Source: an uncultured Oscillospiraceae bacterium (GTDB taxonomy: Bacteria; Bacillota; Clostridia; Oscillospirales; Oscillospiraceae). From it: a DNA stretch of 64,000 nt. Of the stretch, positions 15,522 to 24,002 are shown one piece after another. A program made the position numbers and the translations under genes. The notes under the pieces are model-generated. The model was not told where the DNA came from, did not search any database, and worked only from the letters and a program-made list of their open reading frames with translations. The stretch lies in the NCBI GenBank assembly GCA_947630785.1, contig CANRIW010000002.1:1-64000 (forward strand), read 5' to 3'. How positions within the stretch are numbered: position 1 is the stretch's first letter; each line of letters starts with the position of its first letter.

Positions 15522-17936
15522 TTACCCCTGTTCCCCCCGCAGGAGGGCCAGAGTGCGCTGCTCCAGCCGGGTTAAATTCAGCTTGCGGTAGATGGCCGCC
15601 GCCTGGGTGTAGCAGCCCTTGGCCCGCTCCTCGTCGCCCATGGCACGGCAGATGTCGCCCCGCATCACCAGGTTGCCGGCGAACCCTGAGCTTTCGCTGC
15701 CTTCTTTGGATACCAAAACATCCTGTGCCTGCTGATTCAGGGCCAATGCCTGTTCAAAATGTCCCCGCTTCATCTGAATCTGTCCCAGGGCATCATTGCA
15801 GGAACAGATAGACCATTTGTCATCGATCTCAGAAAACAGGGACACGGCCCGGTCCATGTGCTGCTCGCTCTCGTCCAGGTCGCCATTCATGTACAAAGAG
15901 CGGGACAAATGGTATTCCGCCCAGCCCAGGTAGTGCTGCCAGGGCGAGCGGGGGAACCGCTCCGCCAGCAGGACCGACTGCCTTCCGTATTCAATGGAGG
16001 TCTGATAGTCTCCCAGATCACGGCTGGACTCCGTCAGGCGCCACAAAAGGCTGACGCATATGCCGCCGATCTCCGGGGTCAGCTCATCCGTCGGAATGTC
16101 CCTGATCAGAGAATACCCTTCCTGTGCGATGTCCCGGCACGCTTCCGGATAACCCAGCATCATCTTGGAATGGGCGATCTGATTGTATGCGAACAGCTTG
16201 TCATACAGATCCTGCGCTGTGGCAAGCAGTTCCTGATAAAGACTGATGCTGATCTCAAACAGGCTCAGATTTTTGCTGGCCTGAGCCCTTGCAAGCAGTA
16301 CCTTTCGCCGCATCGGGTGATCGGCCGGGAGCCTCGCAAAGGCGGCCTCGGCCATATCCAGAAGCCGCAGCTTCATCTCGTATTCCGTGTTGAACGAGTA
16401 ACCGATCGTATCGATCATGGTCTCCAAAAACTTGTTGCAGCAGTCCGGGTCGGCGGCCAGCTGCTCCTGGCACAGATCGGCCACCAGGGGGTGGAGGTGG
16501 ACCTCGTCGGTGGCCGGGTTGTGGATGACCCAGCTCTTTTTGATGAGCTCGTCGATGACGTCGAAGTCGTCCGCCCCGCACCAGTCGAAGAGAGTCTCCA
16601 CCCCGATGCCGCTCAGCGGCACAAGGATAAGATTCTTCAGCAGGTACTGCTCCTCCTCGCTGAGGGTGGACAGCCGGAAGACCTCTTTCAGCTGGCCGAA
16701 GATCATATCCGCCGCCTTCAAGTTTTCCCTCGCCATGTTTTCCGCGCCGCTTTTCAGCAGGGCGGCCATCTTCTCCGGCTGGATGCGCCGGTGCTGCATG
16801 GCCGACGCCACCAGCCGGATGCTCAGCGTGTGCCCGTTCAGCTGCCGGATGATGGCTTTCACCTGCTCCAGGGCGGCGGCGTCCAGCGTCCGGGTGTACT
16901 CCGCCCGGAACAGGGCCAGCAGCTCCGCCTCGTCGGTCATCTCGGTGACTTCCACCTCCGGCAGGCCCGTCCCCTCCTGATGATAACGGGTGGTGAACAG
17001 CACGGCATACCTCCCGGCGCAGAAGTCCTCCAGGTCCGGGTCCTCCGCCACGTCGAAGTTGTCAATGACCAGGAGGATACGCCGGTCGGCCAGCTCTTTC
17101 AGTACCCGCAGCTTCCGCCGGAAGTACGCCCGGTCGTCGTCCTCCGGGAAATCCGTGCGGCTCAGGCCCTGGATGGGGAAGGCGTAGTCGTTGACGACCG
17201 TCTGCTCCAGGCTCCCGGCGAAGGACACCCAGAGGATCACGTCATAATCGGCCTGATGCCGCTTGATATACATTTTGGCGATCTCGCTCTTGCCGATGCC
17301 CCCCATGCCCACCAGGAACATTTTATTCTCCGCTCCCGTGAGGGCGGAGTGGATGTCGGCCAGTTCCCGCTCCCGGCCCACGAAGTGCCCGTCCGGGTAG
17401 ACCATGGAGCCGGTGAGACGGTAGGTCTTCCCCTCCGGGGCGGCGGCCCCGCCCTGGGGCGCGGCAGTCTCCTCCGGGATGGTGACGGTCCGCCCGGCGC
17501 TCCGGCCCAGGATCGCCGAGAGCCGGTCCACCAGCTCCTGGACCCGCTGCACCTCCGGGGGCAGGCTCCCGTTCATGATGTGGATGCGTCCCAGGTAGTA
17601 GTACACGTCGTCGCTCAGCTGGCAGTCGTCGATGCGGAAGGGGAGAAGGGTGATGTCCTCGTGGTTTTTGAAGCGGTCGAAGGCGCAGTTGACCTCGTTG
17701 AGCACGTGGGCCGACAGATTGGACTGCTTGTTCAATATCAGGAGGAACACCCGGCAGGCCCGGATGGCCTCCACGATGGACTGGGCGTAGTTGGCCCCCA
17801 CGTTCCGGGGGGCGTACCAGCAGGAGATGCCCGCTCCCTCCAGGGCGGCGCAGATCTTCCGCACCGCATCCCCGGCGCTGTCGGTGTGGTAGCTGATAAA
17901 GACCTCGCGGGGCTCGCTCTGTGTATGTTCCGTCAT
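15522..17936 (-). CDS. TIR-NB-ARC-TPR STAND protein 1
   Basis: 804-aa NLR-like protein. Residues ~11-130 form a TIR domain (VFISYH, CWYAPRNV) with a candidate catalytic glutamate at Glu81 in HVLNEV, as in NAD-cleaving TIRs. Residues ~185-490 form an NB-ARC ATPase: P-loop GMGGIGKS (210-217), Walker B ILLVIDNFD (287-295), FTTR (314-317), a GLPL-like NGHTLSI and an MHD-like LHPLV. The C-terminal ~300 residues are TPR-type helical repeats suited to ligand sensing. Such STANDs are generally switches that oligomerise on a trigger and activate the TIR. It lies 33 bases after its paralogue in the same operon. Its TPR half has visibly lower GC than its front half. Confidence 0.9.
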   Translation of the reverse strand: MTEHTQSEPREVFISYHTDSAGDAVRKICAALEGAGISCWYAPRNVGANYAQSIVEAIRACRVFLLILNKQSNLSAHVLNEVNCAFDRFKNHEDITLLPFRIDDCQLSDDVYYYLGRIHIMNGSLPPEVQRVQELVDRLSAILGRSAGRTVTIPEETAAPQGGAAAPEGKTYRLTGSMVYPDGHFVGRERELADIHSALTGAENKMFLVGMGGIGKSEIAKMYIKRHQADYDVILWVSFAGSLEQTVVNDYAFPIQGLSRTDFPEDDDRAYFRRKLRVLKELADRRILLVIDNFDVAEDPDLEDFCAGRYAVLFTTRYHQEGTGLPEVEVTEMTDEAELLALFRAEYTRTLDAAALEQVKAIIRQLNGHTLSIRLVASAMQHRRIQPEKMAALLKSGAENMARENLKAADMIFGQLKEVFRLSTLSEEEQYLLKNLILVPLSGIGVETLFDWCGADDFDVIDELIKKSWVIHNPATDEVHLHPLVADLCQEQLAADPDCCNKFLETMIDTIGYSFNTEYEMKLRLLDMAEAAFARLPADHPMRRKVLLARAQASKNLSLFEISISLYQELLATAQDLYDKLFAYNQIAHSKMMLGYPEACRDIAQEGYSLIRDIPTDELTPEIGGICVSLLWRLTESSRDLGDYQTSIEYGRQSVLLAERFPRSPWQHYLGWAEYHLSRSLYMNGDLDESEQHMDRAVSLFSEIDDKWSICSCNDALGQIQMKRGHFEQALALNQQAQDVLVSKEGSESSGFAGNLVMRGDICRAMGDEERAKGCYTQAAAIYRKLNLTRLEQRTLALLRGEQG

Positions 17937-17969
17937 ACGGTGTCCCTCCTCAAAACAGGTGCGGCCCCT

Positions 17970-20471
17970 TCAGCGGGCCTGTCCCTCCAGGGCGTGCAGT
18001 TTCTCCCGGATCGTCCTGATCTGTTGATGCTCCGGGCCGAACAGCCCATCCAGGGCGTTGACGGCCGCCTCGTACTCCCCGGCGGCCTCGGCGATCCGGC
18101 CCATGGCGGCGTACACGTCGGCCAGACACTCCCGGTTGTCGATGGTGTCCGCGGCGATGTCCCCCCGCATTTGGCTGTTGATCTCCAGGGCCTGTTCCAG
18201 GTTCTCCGCGGCGGCCTTCCACTGCCCGGCGGCCTCCGCCCCGTCTCCCCGCTCCCGGGCCTCCAGACCCAGGTGGTAACGGCACACCCCCGCGTCATAG
18301 AGGCGGTACGCGTAGCCGGACCGGTTTTCCGTAAAATCGCTGTACTGCTCGTAGCTGTCCGTACACTCCAGCGCGCGGGCATAGTCCCCCGCCGCCTGAT
18401 ACATCCGGCCCAGCTCCATGTAGATCTCACCGAGCTGGTTCCGCGCAGTGGTGAGCGTCAACGCATGCCAGGGCTGATGGGCGAACTTCTCCTCCCCCCG
18501 CCGGACAGCCTCCTCCAGGCGCAGGCGGATCTCCAGTGACTTTTTGAGGTTCTCCTCCGCCAGCGCGAAGTCCTGCTCGTACTCCCAGGTATAGCAGCGG
18601 CCCACCTTTTCATAGGACATGGCCAGGTCCTCGCTCTCCTCACCGCCGGCGGCCAGCATACACCGCAGGCCCTCCTTGTACCAGGGGATGCTCTCCTTCG
18701 TGCGGCGGCCGTTGAAGCAGCAGCCGCCCACCGTCTTGGCCACGCAGCCCGTCTCCATGCTGGCCTCGCCGAACCGGCGCACACAGGCGTGGTAGAGCGT
18801 CTCGGCGTAGTGGATCGACTCGTCGAACCGGGCCACCTGCCAGAGATAGTTGGCCATCCCGTCGAACGCCTCCACATCGCCGCTGTCAAAGGGGGCGAAG
18901 TACCGCATCACGGCCAGAAGGCTCTCCACCACCGAGAGATTCTCGCTCACCGGCCGGAGCCAGGCGGAATAACAGAATTTTGCGATCTGCGCCAAAAGCC
19001 CCGCGCAGTTGTCCGCGTCCGGCTCCAGCACCGCGTGGACCACCTCGATGACCATGGGGTGGAGGGAAAGCCGCTTCTCCCGGCTCCGGTCCCGGCGGAC
19101 CCAGCTCTTCTGCTCCAGGGAGTTGACCACCTCGAAGGAGTCCAGCTCCGCCCACTCCCGGAACCACTTGGCGGGCACGCCGCCGATCCCCATGAGGGAC
19201 AGCTTGCGCAGCACGTCCTTTTCCTCCTCGGACAGGCCGCTGGTGGAGAACACCGCGCAGATGTGGCCGAAGGCCGTTTTGCGGCCCGCCCGCCCCGCCA
19301 CCGTCTCGGACTGGCTCTGGAGCTGCCCTTTTTTGAACAGCTCCAGCAGCTCCTCGCCGGTGAGCATGCTGGCGTCCATCTGCTTGGCCAGCAGTTCGAT
19401 GGTATAGGTGTGGTATTCGATGAGCTGGAACAGCTCCTGAAGGCAGGACCGGTCCTCCGGCTCCACCGGGGCGCCGTAGTTCTTCTCGAAGATGCGGAGC
19501 AGGGCCTTGGGGTCCCCGATGGCGGGCACCCGAACGGAGCAGCCCGTGTCATGCCGGAGGCGGGTGGTGAAGATGGCCCTGTACCGGCCGCTCAGGAAGA
19601 ACTCCAGGTCCGGGTCGTCCTCCACGTCGAAGTTGTCCACGATGAGCAGGGTGCGCTCCCCGGCCAGGGACTGGAACACCCGCCACTTCCGGGTGAAGAA
19701 CTCGTCCTCGGTCTCCTCCGGACGCTGGGAGACCCCGTCGATGACGATGGCGCCGGGGTCGCAGACCAGATTTTTCAGGCTGCCGCCGTAGGTGACGAAC
19801 AGCACGTCGTCGTAGTCGTCCTTGTTCCGCAGGGCGTACTGCTTGGCCAGCTCGCTCTTTCCGATGCCCCCTACGCCCTCCAGGAACAGCACCCGCTCGC
19901 CCTCCCGAAAACAGGCGGCGATCTCCTCCAGAAGGTCGTCCCGGCCGTCGAAGATGGTCCGGGCCTGGGGCGGGTTGGAGCGCAGGCGGTACTCCTCCCG
20001 GGCCTTCGCCGGAGCGGCCGGCTTCCCGGCCGCCGGGGAGGCGGAGGGCTGGCGGCCCAGCAGGAACAGCACCTTGTCGGTCAGCTCGCCGATGCGCTCG
20101 TCCATGGGGGGCCTGATGGCGTCGATCCAGTGCATCCGGCTGATGTAATACTCCGCGTCGGGGGGCATCTCCAGGTCCTCGTCCGCGATGTGGAAGGGCA
20201 CGATGGTGACGGACTCCTTCCGGCCCAGCCGGCTGGTGACGATGTTCAGCTCGTTGAGCACCTGGGGGGACTCGGCGGCGGGCTGGTTGAGCATCAGAAT
20301 GAACACGGAGCAGGCCTTGATGGCCTGCACGATGCTGCCGGCGTAGGAGCCCACCACATCCCGGGGGGCGTACCAGCAGCGGATGCCCACGCCCTCCAGG
20401 CGGTTGACCACCGCCTCCACCACGGCGCGGGACGAGTTGGTGTGATAGCTGATAAAGACGTCGATCTCCAC
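17970..20471 (-). CDS. TIR-NB-ARC-TPR STAND protein 2
   Basis: 833 aa from a GTG at 20471, preferred because AGGAGG lies 7 bases upstream; the ATG at 20513 has no such site. TIR domain ~4-110 (VFISYHTNS, CWYAPRDVV, candidate catalytic Glu74 in VLNEL). NB-ARC ~175-480 with P-loop GVGGIGKS (199-206), Walker B TLLIVDNFDVEDDPDLEFF and MHD-like LHPMV. The C-terminal TPR region includes LAEENLKKSLEIRLRL and LEQALEINSQM. It is a clear paralogue of the protein encoded at 15.5-17.9 kb, but the sensor repeats differ strongly, so the pair may read two triggers or work together. It is first in the operon, behind the promoter at 20531-20559. Confidence 0.9.
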   Translation of the reverse strand: MEIDVFISYHTNSSRAVVEAVVNRLEGVGIRCWYAPRDVVGSYAGSIVQAIKACSVFILMLNQPAAESPQVLNELNIVTSRLGRKESVTIVPFHIADEDLEMPPDAEYYISRMHWIDAIRPPMDERIGELTDKVLFLLGRQPSASPAAGKPAAPAKAREEYRLRSNPPQARTIFDGRDDLLEEIAACFREGERVLFLEGVGGIGKSELAKQYALRNKDDYDDVLFVTYGGSLKNLVCDPGAIVIDGVSQRPEETEDEFFTRKWRVFQSLAGERTLLIVDNFDVEDDPDLEFFLSGRYRAIFTTRLRHDTGCSVRVPAIGDPKALLRIFEKNYGAPVEPEDRSCLQELFQLIEYHTYTIELLAKQMDASMLTGEELLELFKKGQLQSQSETVAGRAGRKTAFGHICAVFSTSGLSEEEKDVLRKLSLMGIGGVPAKWFREWAELDSFEVVNSLEQKSWVRRDRSREKRLSLHPMVIEVVHAVLEPDADNCAGLLAQIAKFCYSAWLRPVSENLSVVESLLAVMRYFAPFDSGDVEAFDGMANYLWQVARFDESIHYAETLYHACVRRFGEASMETGCVAKTVGGCCFNGRRTKESIPWYKEGLRCMLAAGGEESEDLAMSYEKVGRCYTWEYEQDFALAEENLKKSLEIRLRLEEAVRRGEEKFAHQPWHALTLTTARNQLGEIYMELGRMYQAAGDYARALECTDSYEQYSDFTENRSGYAYRLYDAGVCRYHLGLEARERGDGAEAAGQWKAAAENLEQALEINSQMRGDIAADTIDNRECLADVYAAMGRIAEAAGEYEAAVNALDGLFGPEHQQIRTIREKLHALEGQAR

Positions 20472-20530
20472 GACGATCCCTCCTGCTCTTAGGCGCCTCC
20501 ACCGGGCGCGCATTTGATGTACTGCGTTAA

Positions 20531-20559
20531 ATTATAGCATGTCCCGCGGGACCCTTCAA
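20531..20559 (-). promoter_or_regulatory. promoter of the TIR-STAND operon with a palindrome in its spacer
   Basis: On the minus strand TTGAAG (20559-20554), 17 bp, TATAAT (20536-20531). The spacer contains a perfect 12-bp palindrome GTCCCGCGGGAC (20541-20552), well placed for a repressor that keeps the operon silent. Confidence 0.7.
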
Positions 20560-20571
20560 GAGCATTATGAC

Positions 20572-20600
20572 TTGTCTGACCCTCCGCGGTGTGATATGAT
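20572..20600 (+). promoter_or_regulatory. promoter of the RyR-channel gene
   Basis: TTGTCT (20572-20577), 17 bp, TATGAT (20595-20600), followed by GGAGGG and the ATG at 20627. Its -35 box lies 12 bp from that of the divergent STAND promoter, so one bound regulator could affect both. Confidence 0.65.
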
Positions 20601-20626
20601 ATCCACAGTGAAACGGAGGGATCGTT

Positions 20627-22045
20627 ATGAAGCGTTCCGCGCGATGGGCAAGACTCCTGCTCCTGCTCCCCCTGGTCATGGGCGTGTGCGGTTTCGTGTT
20701 CCTGGAGGGGACGCCCCTCCTGGACGCCCTGTTCAAAAGCGTGACCATGTACGTCCTCAACTTCGGGGACACCCCGCCCAACCCCCTGGTGGAGGCCGCC
20801 CGCTGGACGGCCCCTCTGGCCACGGCCAGCGGCGTGGCGCTGGCGGTCAGCTCCCTGCGGGAGTGGGCGTCCGCCCGCTGGAAATACCTGCGGGGCGGCA
20901 GCGTGGCCGTGTACGGCCCGGAGGAGGAGAAGGCCCCCATCCTGGCCCAGCTGGGCCGCCGGGGCATCGACGGGCGCGGCGCTTTTTTCAAGGCGGACCG
21001 GTACATCCTGCTGGACGGCGAGCGGGAGAATTTCGCCTTTTACGAGGCCCACGCGGACCGGCTCCGGGGCCATCGGGTCTACATCCGCTCAGAGCTCCCC
21101 GCTCAGAGCGTCTCCCGGCCGGAGCTGAAGCTGTTCTGTCCGGAGGAGATCGCCGCCCGCCTGTACTGGCGGGAGCGGGACCTCTATTCCATCTGGAAGG
21201 GCACCTCCGGCACGGCGCGGATCGTCCTGCTGGGTTTCGGCCGGCTGGGGGAGGAGCTGGTGAGCCAGGGGCTGCAGAACAACATCTTCTCCCCGGAGCA
21301 GCGCGTGGAGTACCACGTCTTCGGCGACTGCGCCCGGTTCCTGGCCTCCCACACCAGCCTGTCCATGATCTCCGACCCGGTGGTGGGCCACGACGAGCCC
21401 TGGTTCCGGGCGCTGCCCCTGCTGGAGGAGGCCGACCTGGTGCTGGTGCTCCGGCAGGAGGACCAGCCCGCCCTGCTCCAGGCCCTGCTCGCCGCCACCC
21501 TGCGGCGGGAGATCGACGTGTTCTCCGCCGGGGATCCGGAGCTGGACCTTCTGGCCCAGCGGGAGCGGCTGCGGCCCTTCCCCTGGCGGGACCGGGCCCG
21601 GCAGCTCCCCTATCTGATGGACGACGTGCTGGACCGGCGGGCCAAGCGCATCAACCTGCGGTACAGCCATCTGTACGAGGGCGTGGCGGAGAACGATGAG
21701 AATATGGAGAAGGAGTGGGCCGCGCTGGACGCCTTTACCCGCTACTCCAACATCAGCGCGGCGGACTACCATGAGCTGCGGCTGAAGCTCATGGATGCCC
21801 AGGGCCTTCCCCGGGACCCCGGGGCCCTGTCCCCGGAGGACATGGAGCGGCTGGCGGAGCTGGAACACATCCGCTGGTGCCGCTATCACTTCCTGAACAA
21901 CTGGCGGCCGGGCAGGCCGGAAAACGGGAAGGCGAAGGACCCCGCCCGCCGCGTCCACACCCTGCTGTGCCCTTACGGCGACCTCCCGGAGGCGGAAAAA
22001 GAAAAGGACCGGGAGAACATCCGCATCCTTCTCTCCCTGGACTGA
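20627..22045 (+). CDS. two-helix channel-like protein with TrkA/RCK-type domains and C-terminal RyR domain
   Basis: 472 aa. Two hydrophobic helices (~8-26 and ~61-77) flank LLDALFKSVTMYVLNFGD (31-48), which has the spacing of a potassium-channel pore helix and filter, but with LNFGD instead of T-x-GYGD. Residues ~90-170 (SVAVYGPEEEK) and ~196-310 (IVLLGFGRLGEEL, a G-x-G-x-x-G nucleotide loop at 203-208) look like two tandem Rossmann domains of the TrkA/RCK kind. Residues ~405-470 fit the RyR domain: E413-H414-x2-W417, NNWRPG, CPYGDLPEAEKEKDR. RCK domains gate channels by nucleotide binding, and bacterial RyR domains are predicted ligand sensors. It is divergent from the TIR-STAND operon, which suggests it responds to a TIR product. 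Confidence 0.8.
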   Translation: MKRSARWARLLLLLPLVMGVCGFVFLEGTPLLDALFKSVTMYVLNFGDTPPNPLVEAARWTAPLATASGVALAVSSLREWASARWKYLRGGSVAVYGPEEEKAPILAQLGRRGIDGRGAFFKADRYILLDGERENFAFYEAHADRLRGHRVYIRSELPAQSVSRPELKLFCPEEIAARLYWRERDLYSIWKGTSGTARIVLLGFGRLGEELVSQGLQNNIFSPEQRVEYHVFGDCARFLASHTSLSMISDPVVGHDEPWFRALPLLEEADLVLVLRQEDQPALLQALLAATLRREIDVFSAGDPELDLLAQRERLRPFPWRDRARQLPYLMDDVLDRRAKRINLRYSHLYEGVAENDENMEKEWAALDAFTRYSNISAADYHELRLKLMDAQGLPRDPGALSPEDMERLAELEHIRWCRYHFLNNWRPGRPENGKAKDPARRVHTLLCPYGDLPEAEKEKDRENIRILLSLD

Positions 22046-22100
22046 TCGGACCGGCGGCGCCGGAGCCCTCCGCCGTTTTCCAATAGAAAGATACAGACGA

Positions 22101-22129
22101 AAGGGTCCTGCCATAAAGGCAGGACCCTT
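22101..22129. terminator. hairpin between convergent RyR-channel and hydrolase genes
   Basis: Stem AAGGGTCCTGCC / GGCAGGACCCTT with a 5-base loop, nearly identical to the hairpin at 15456-15488. The T-run is weak on both strands. Confidence 0.65.
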
Positions 22130-22145
22130 AAATCATGGATATGAT

Positions 22146-23165
22146 TCAGGCCAGAAATTCTTTGACGGCGGCGGCGAACTGGTCCGGGCACTCTAAGAAA
22201 TGACAGTGGCCGCCGGGCTGGACCACCTCCCGGTAGCTTCCGCCGCCTTCGGCGTAGCGGTCCAGCACGTACCGGGTCTGGGACACCATGGGCTGGGGCG
22301 GGGCGAGCTCCTCGCCGGGCCAGCCCGGAACGGCGCCCAGCTTGCCCAGGAACGCCAGATCGCAGGCGGAGGTGTCGCTGACCATGGTGTCGCTGTCCCC
22401 CCGGAGCCAGAGCACCGGCGGCTTGGGGTCGATCCCGGCCAGGCCGGACAGGTCGCCGTGGAGGATGGACATGGTGTTGCAGACGCCCCTGTCGCCCGCG
22501 GCCACAAAGGGCCACTGAGGGACCTGACGCGCGTCGCCGGGGTACATCCCGTCCCCCACTTTGGTCTTGGCCATGGCCTCCACCAGCCGGTCCTCCCACG
22601 CGGGCTCCAGCTGGAAGCCCGGCTTGAAGAAGACGGTTTTGGTGAGGGTGAAGCGGACGAAATCGGTCTGGCCGGCGGCCAGCGCCTGCACCAGCTGGGC
22701 GTTCACCGCCCCCGCGCCGGAGGCCAGCCCCGGCGGGTCCAGCGGCTGCCCGTCCGGCCCCTTGGTGCCGCCGAAGCCGTAGGGGGAGCCCGGATTGATG
22801 AGGATCAGGGCGGTGAGCTGTTCCGGATGGTCGATGGCGTACTGCATGGCGGCGCAGCCGCCCATGGACCAGCCGCCCAGGGCGAACCTGTCCCACCCAA
22901 GGGCGGCGGCGAATTCGGCCACGTCCTCTGTCCAGTCCCGGAAGCCGCGGCGCGCGTCCACCGGCAGGGCGCTGGAGTCGCCGAAGCAGCGCAGGTCGGG
23001 GGCGACGACGTCAAAGTCCTGTTCCAGCAGGGGGAACAGGGGCAGGAAGAACACCGAGGACGACACGTTCCCGTGGAGCAGGAGCAGCTTCTTGCCGTTC
23101 CCTTCGCCCGCCCGGTAGTAGGCGGTGGTCAGCCGTTCGGTGGTGAGAAATCGCTGCTGATACAA
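22146..23165 (-). CDS. alpha/beta hydrolase with cap insertion
   Basis: 339 aa, longer than the two other hydrolases of the cluster. The oxyanion HGN is in LLLLHGNVSSS, the nucleophile elbow is GGWSMGG, and the catalytic His is likely in GGHCHFLE near the C-terminus. An insertion after the elbow (~150-250) should form a lid over the active site. The family includes esterases and C-C bond hydrolases, so the substrate is open. It lies 21 bases after the TetR gene and is probably co-transcribed with it as the end of the catabolic cluster. Confidence 0.85.
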   Translation of the reverse strand: MYQQRFLTTERLTTAYYRAGEGNGKKLLLLHGNVSSSVFFLPLFPLLEQDFDVVAPDLRCFGDSSALPVDARRGFRDWTEDVAEFAAALGWDRFALGGWSMGGCAAMQYAIDHPEQLTALILINPGSPYGFGGTKGPDGQPLDPPGLASGAGAVNAQLVQALAAGQTDFVRFTLTKTVFFKPGFQLEPAWEDRLVEAMAKTKVGDGMYPGDARQVPQWPFVAAGDRGVCNTMSILHGDLSGLAGIDPKPPVLWLRGDSDTMVSDTSACDLAFLGKLGAVPGWPGEELAPPQPMVSQTRYVLDRYAEGGGSYREVVQPGGHCHFLECPDQFAAAVKEFLA

Positions 23166-23186
23166 AGAGATCCCTCCTTGGTGAGA

Positions 23187-23918
23187 TCACGGCGCGTCCT
23201 CGCCGGGGCCTTCGTTCCCCTCCGGCTCGTCCTCCAGGTCCACATCGTCGAAGTCCACGGTGATCCGGATGGGGAGCTGAGGCTCCTCCGGCGGAGGGGG
23301 AGGCAGCCGCTTTTCGTTGAAGACGCCGCCGTCGATGATATACATGAAGCTCTCGACGACTTTTTCCACGTCGATGGGGTAGTCCTTGAACAGCCCCCAG
23401 TTGAGCCCCAGAAAGTTGGAGGCCCCCATGAGGGTGTAGGCCAGTACCTCGCTGTCGATCTCGGAGCGCACCTCGCCGGTCTTCTTGGCCGCGTCGATGC
23501 CCTCCATGTAGGCCCGGGCGAAGCTGACATAGTAGTCCACGAACAGGGCCTTGTCGATATACATGGACTCCCAGATCACGTGGTACATATACCGGTTTTC
23601 CCGGACGAACTGGAGCCAGGCCCGCAGGCCCACCTCCTCCGCCTCCCGGCGGGTCTTGCAGTTCCGGATGGAGCGGCTCAGGTGTTTGCGGATCATGTGG
23701 CTGCACTGGAGCAACAGGAACTTGTAGAGGTTATACTTGCTCTCAAAATAGGTGTAGAAGGTCCCGGCGCCCACGCCCGCCCGCTTGGTGATATCGTTGA
23801 TGGAGGTGTTGTAATACCCCTTTTCGTAGATTTCCTGGGCGGCGGCGCTGAGGATGTTGTTGAGGGTCTCCAGACCCCGTTTGGTCCTGGGCCGGTTGAT
23901 CAGTGTCCTGTAGTCCAA
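23187..23918 (-). CDS. TetR-family transcriptional regulator
   Basis: 243 aa from a TTG at 23918, preceded at 7 bases by AAAGGGGG. Upstream in-frame ATGs exist at 23939 and 23963, but the second lies before the predicted transcription start. The N-terminal helix-turn-helix shows ILSAAAQEIYEKGYYNTSINDITKRAG with GTFYTYFESKYNLY, standard for TetR; the remaining helices form the ligand pocket. An acidic, proline-rich tail (PPPPPEEPQLP, then EDEPEGNEGPGEDAP) is unusual. It likely represses its own and neighbouring catabolic genes and releases on binding a pathway acyl-CoA or substrate; this is inferred from position. Confidence 0.85.
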   Translation of the reverse strand: MDYRTLINRPRTKRGLETLNNILSAAAQEIYEKGYYNTSINDITKRAGVGAGTFYTYFESKYNLYKFLLLQCSHMIRKHLSRSIRNCKTRREAEEVGLRAWLQFVRENRYMYHVIWESMYIDKALFVDYYVSFARAYMEGIDAAKKTGEVRSEIDSEVLAYTLMGASNFLGLNWGLFKDYPIDVEKVVESFMYIIDGGVFNEKRLPPPPPEEPQLPIRITVDFDDVDLEDEPEGNEGPGEDAP

Positions 23919-23965
23919 TGCAAGTCCCCCTTTGATCATACTCTTTCGTTCGGTTTCCTGCATTG

Positions 23966-23994
23966 ATTATAATCCTTTTTTCCGTTTTCCGCAA
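23966..23994 (-). promoter_or_regulatory. promoter of the tetR-hydrolase unit
   Basis: On the minus strand TTGCGG (23994-23989), 17 bp, TATAAT (23971-23966). The expected start point near 23959 rules out the ATG at 23963 as start codon of the regulator. Confidence 0.65.
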
Positions 23995-24002
23995 CTGGAT
24001 CG

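Noticed and set aside
15759-18539. A 926-codon plus-strand open frame opposite the STAND genes
   Set aside because: It is antisense to two proteins with complete domain motifs, has no ribosome binding site and low-complexity composition typical of the complement of high-GC codons.
15522-22045. Thoeris defence system
   Set aside because: TIR domains are present, but there is no ThsA-like SLOG/sirtuin protein; the TIRs are fused to NB-ARC-TPR and the candidate partner has a RyR domain instead.
22200-23966. Long plus-strand open frame (588 codons) opposite the hydrolase and TetR genes
   Set aside because: Antisense shadow; the minus strand encodes recognisable enzymes with Shine-Dalgarno sites.
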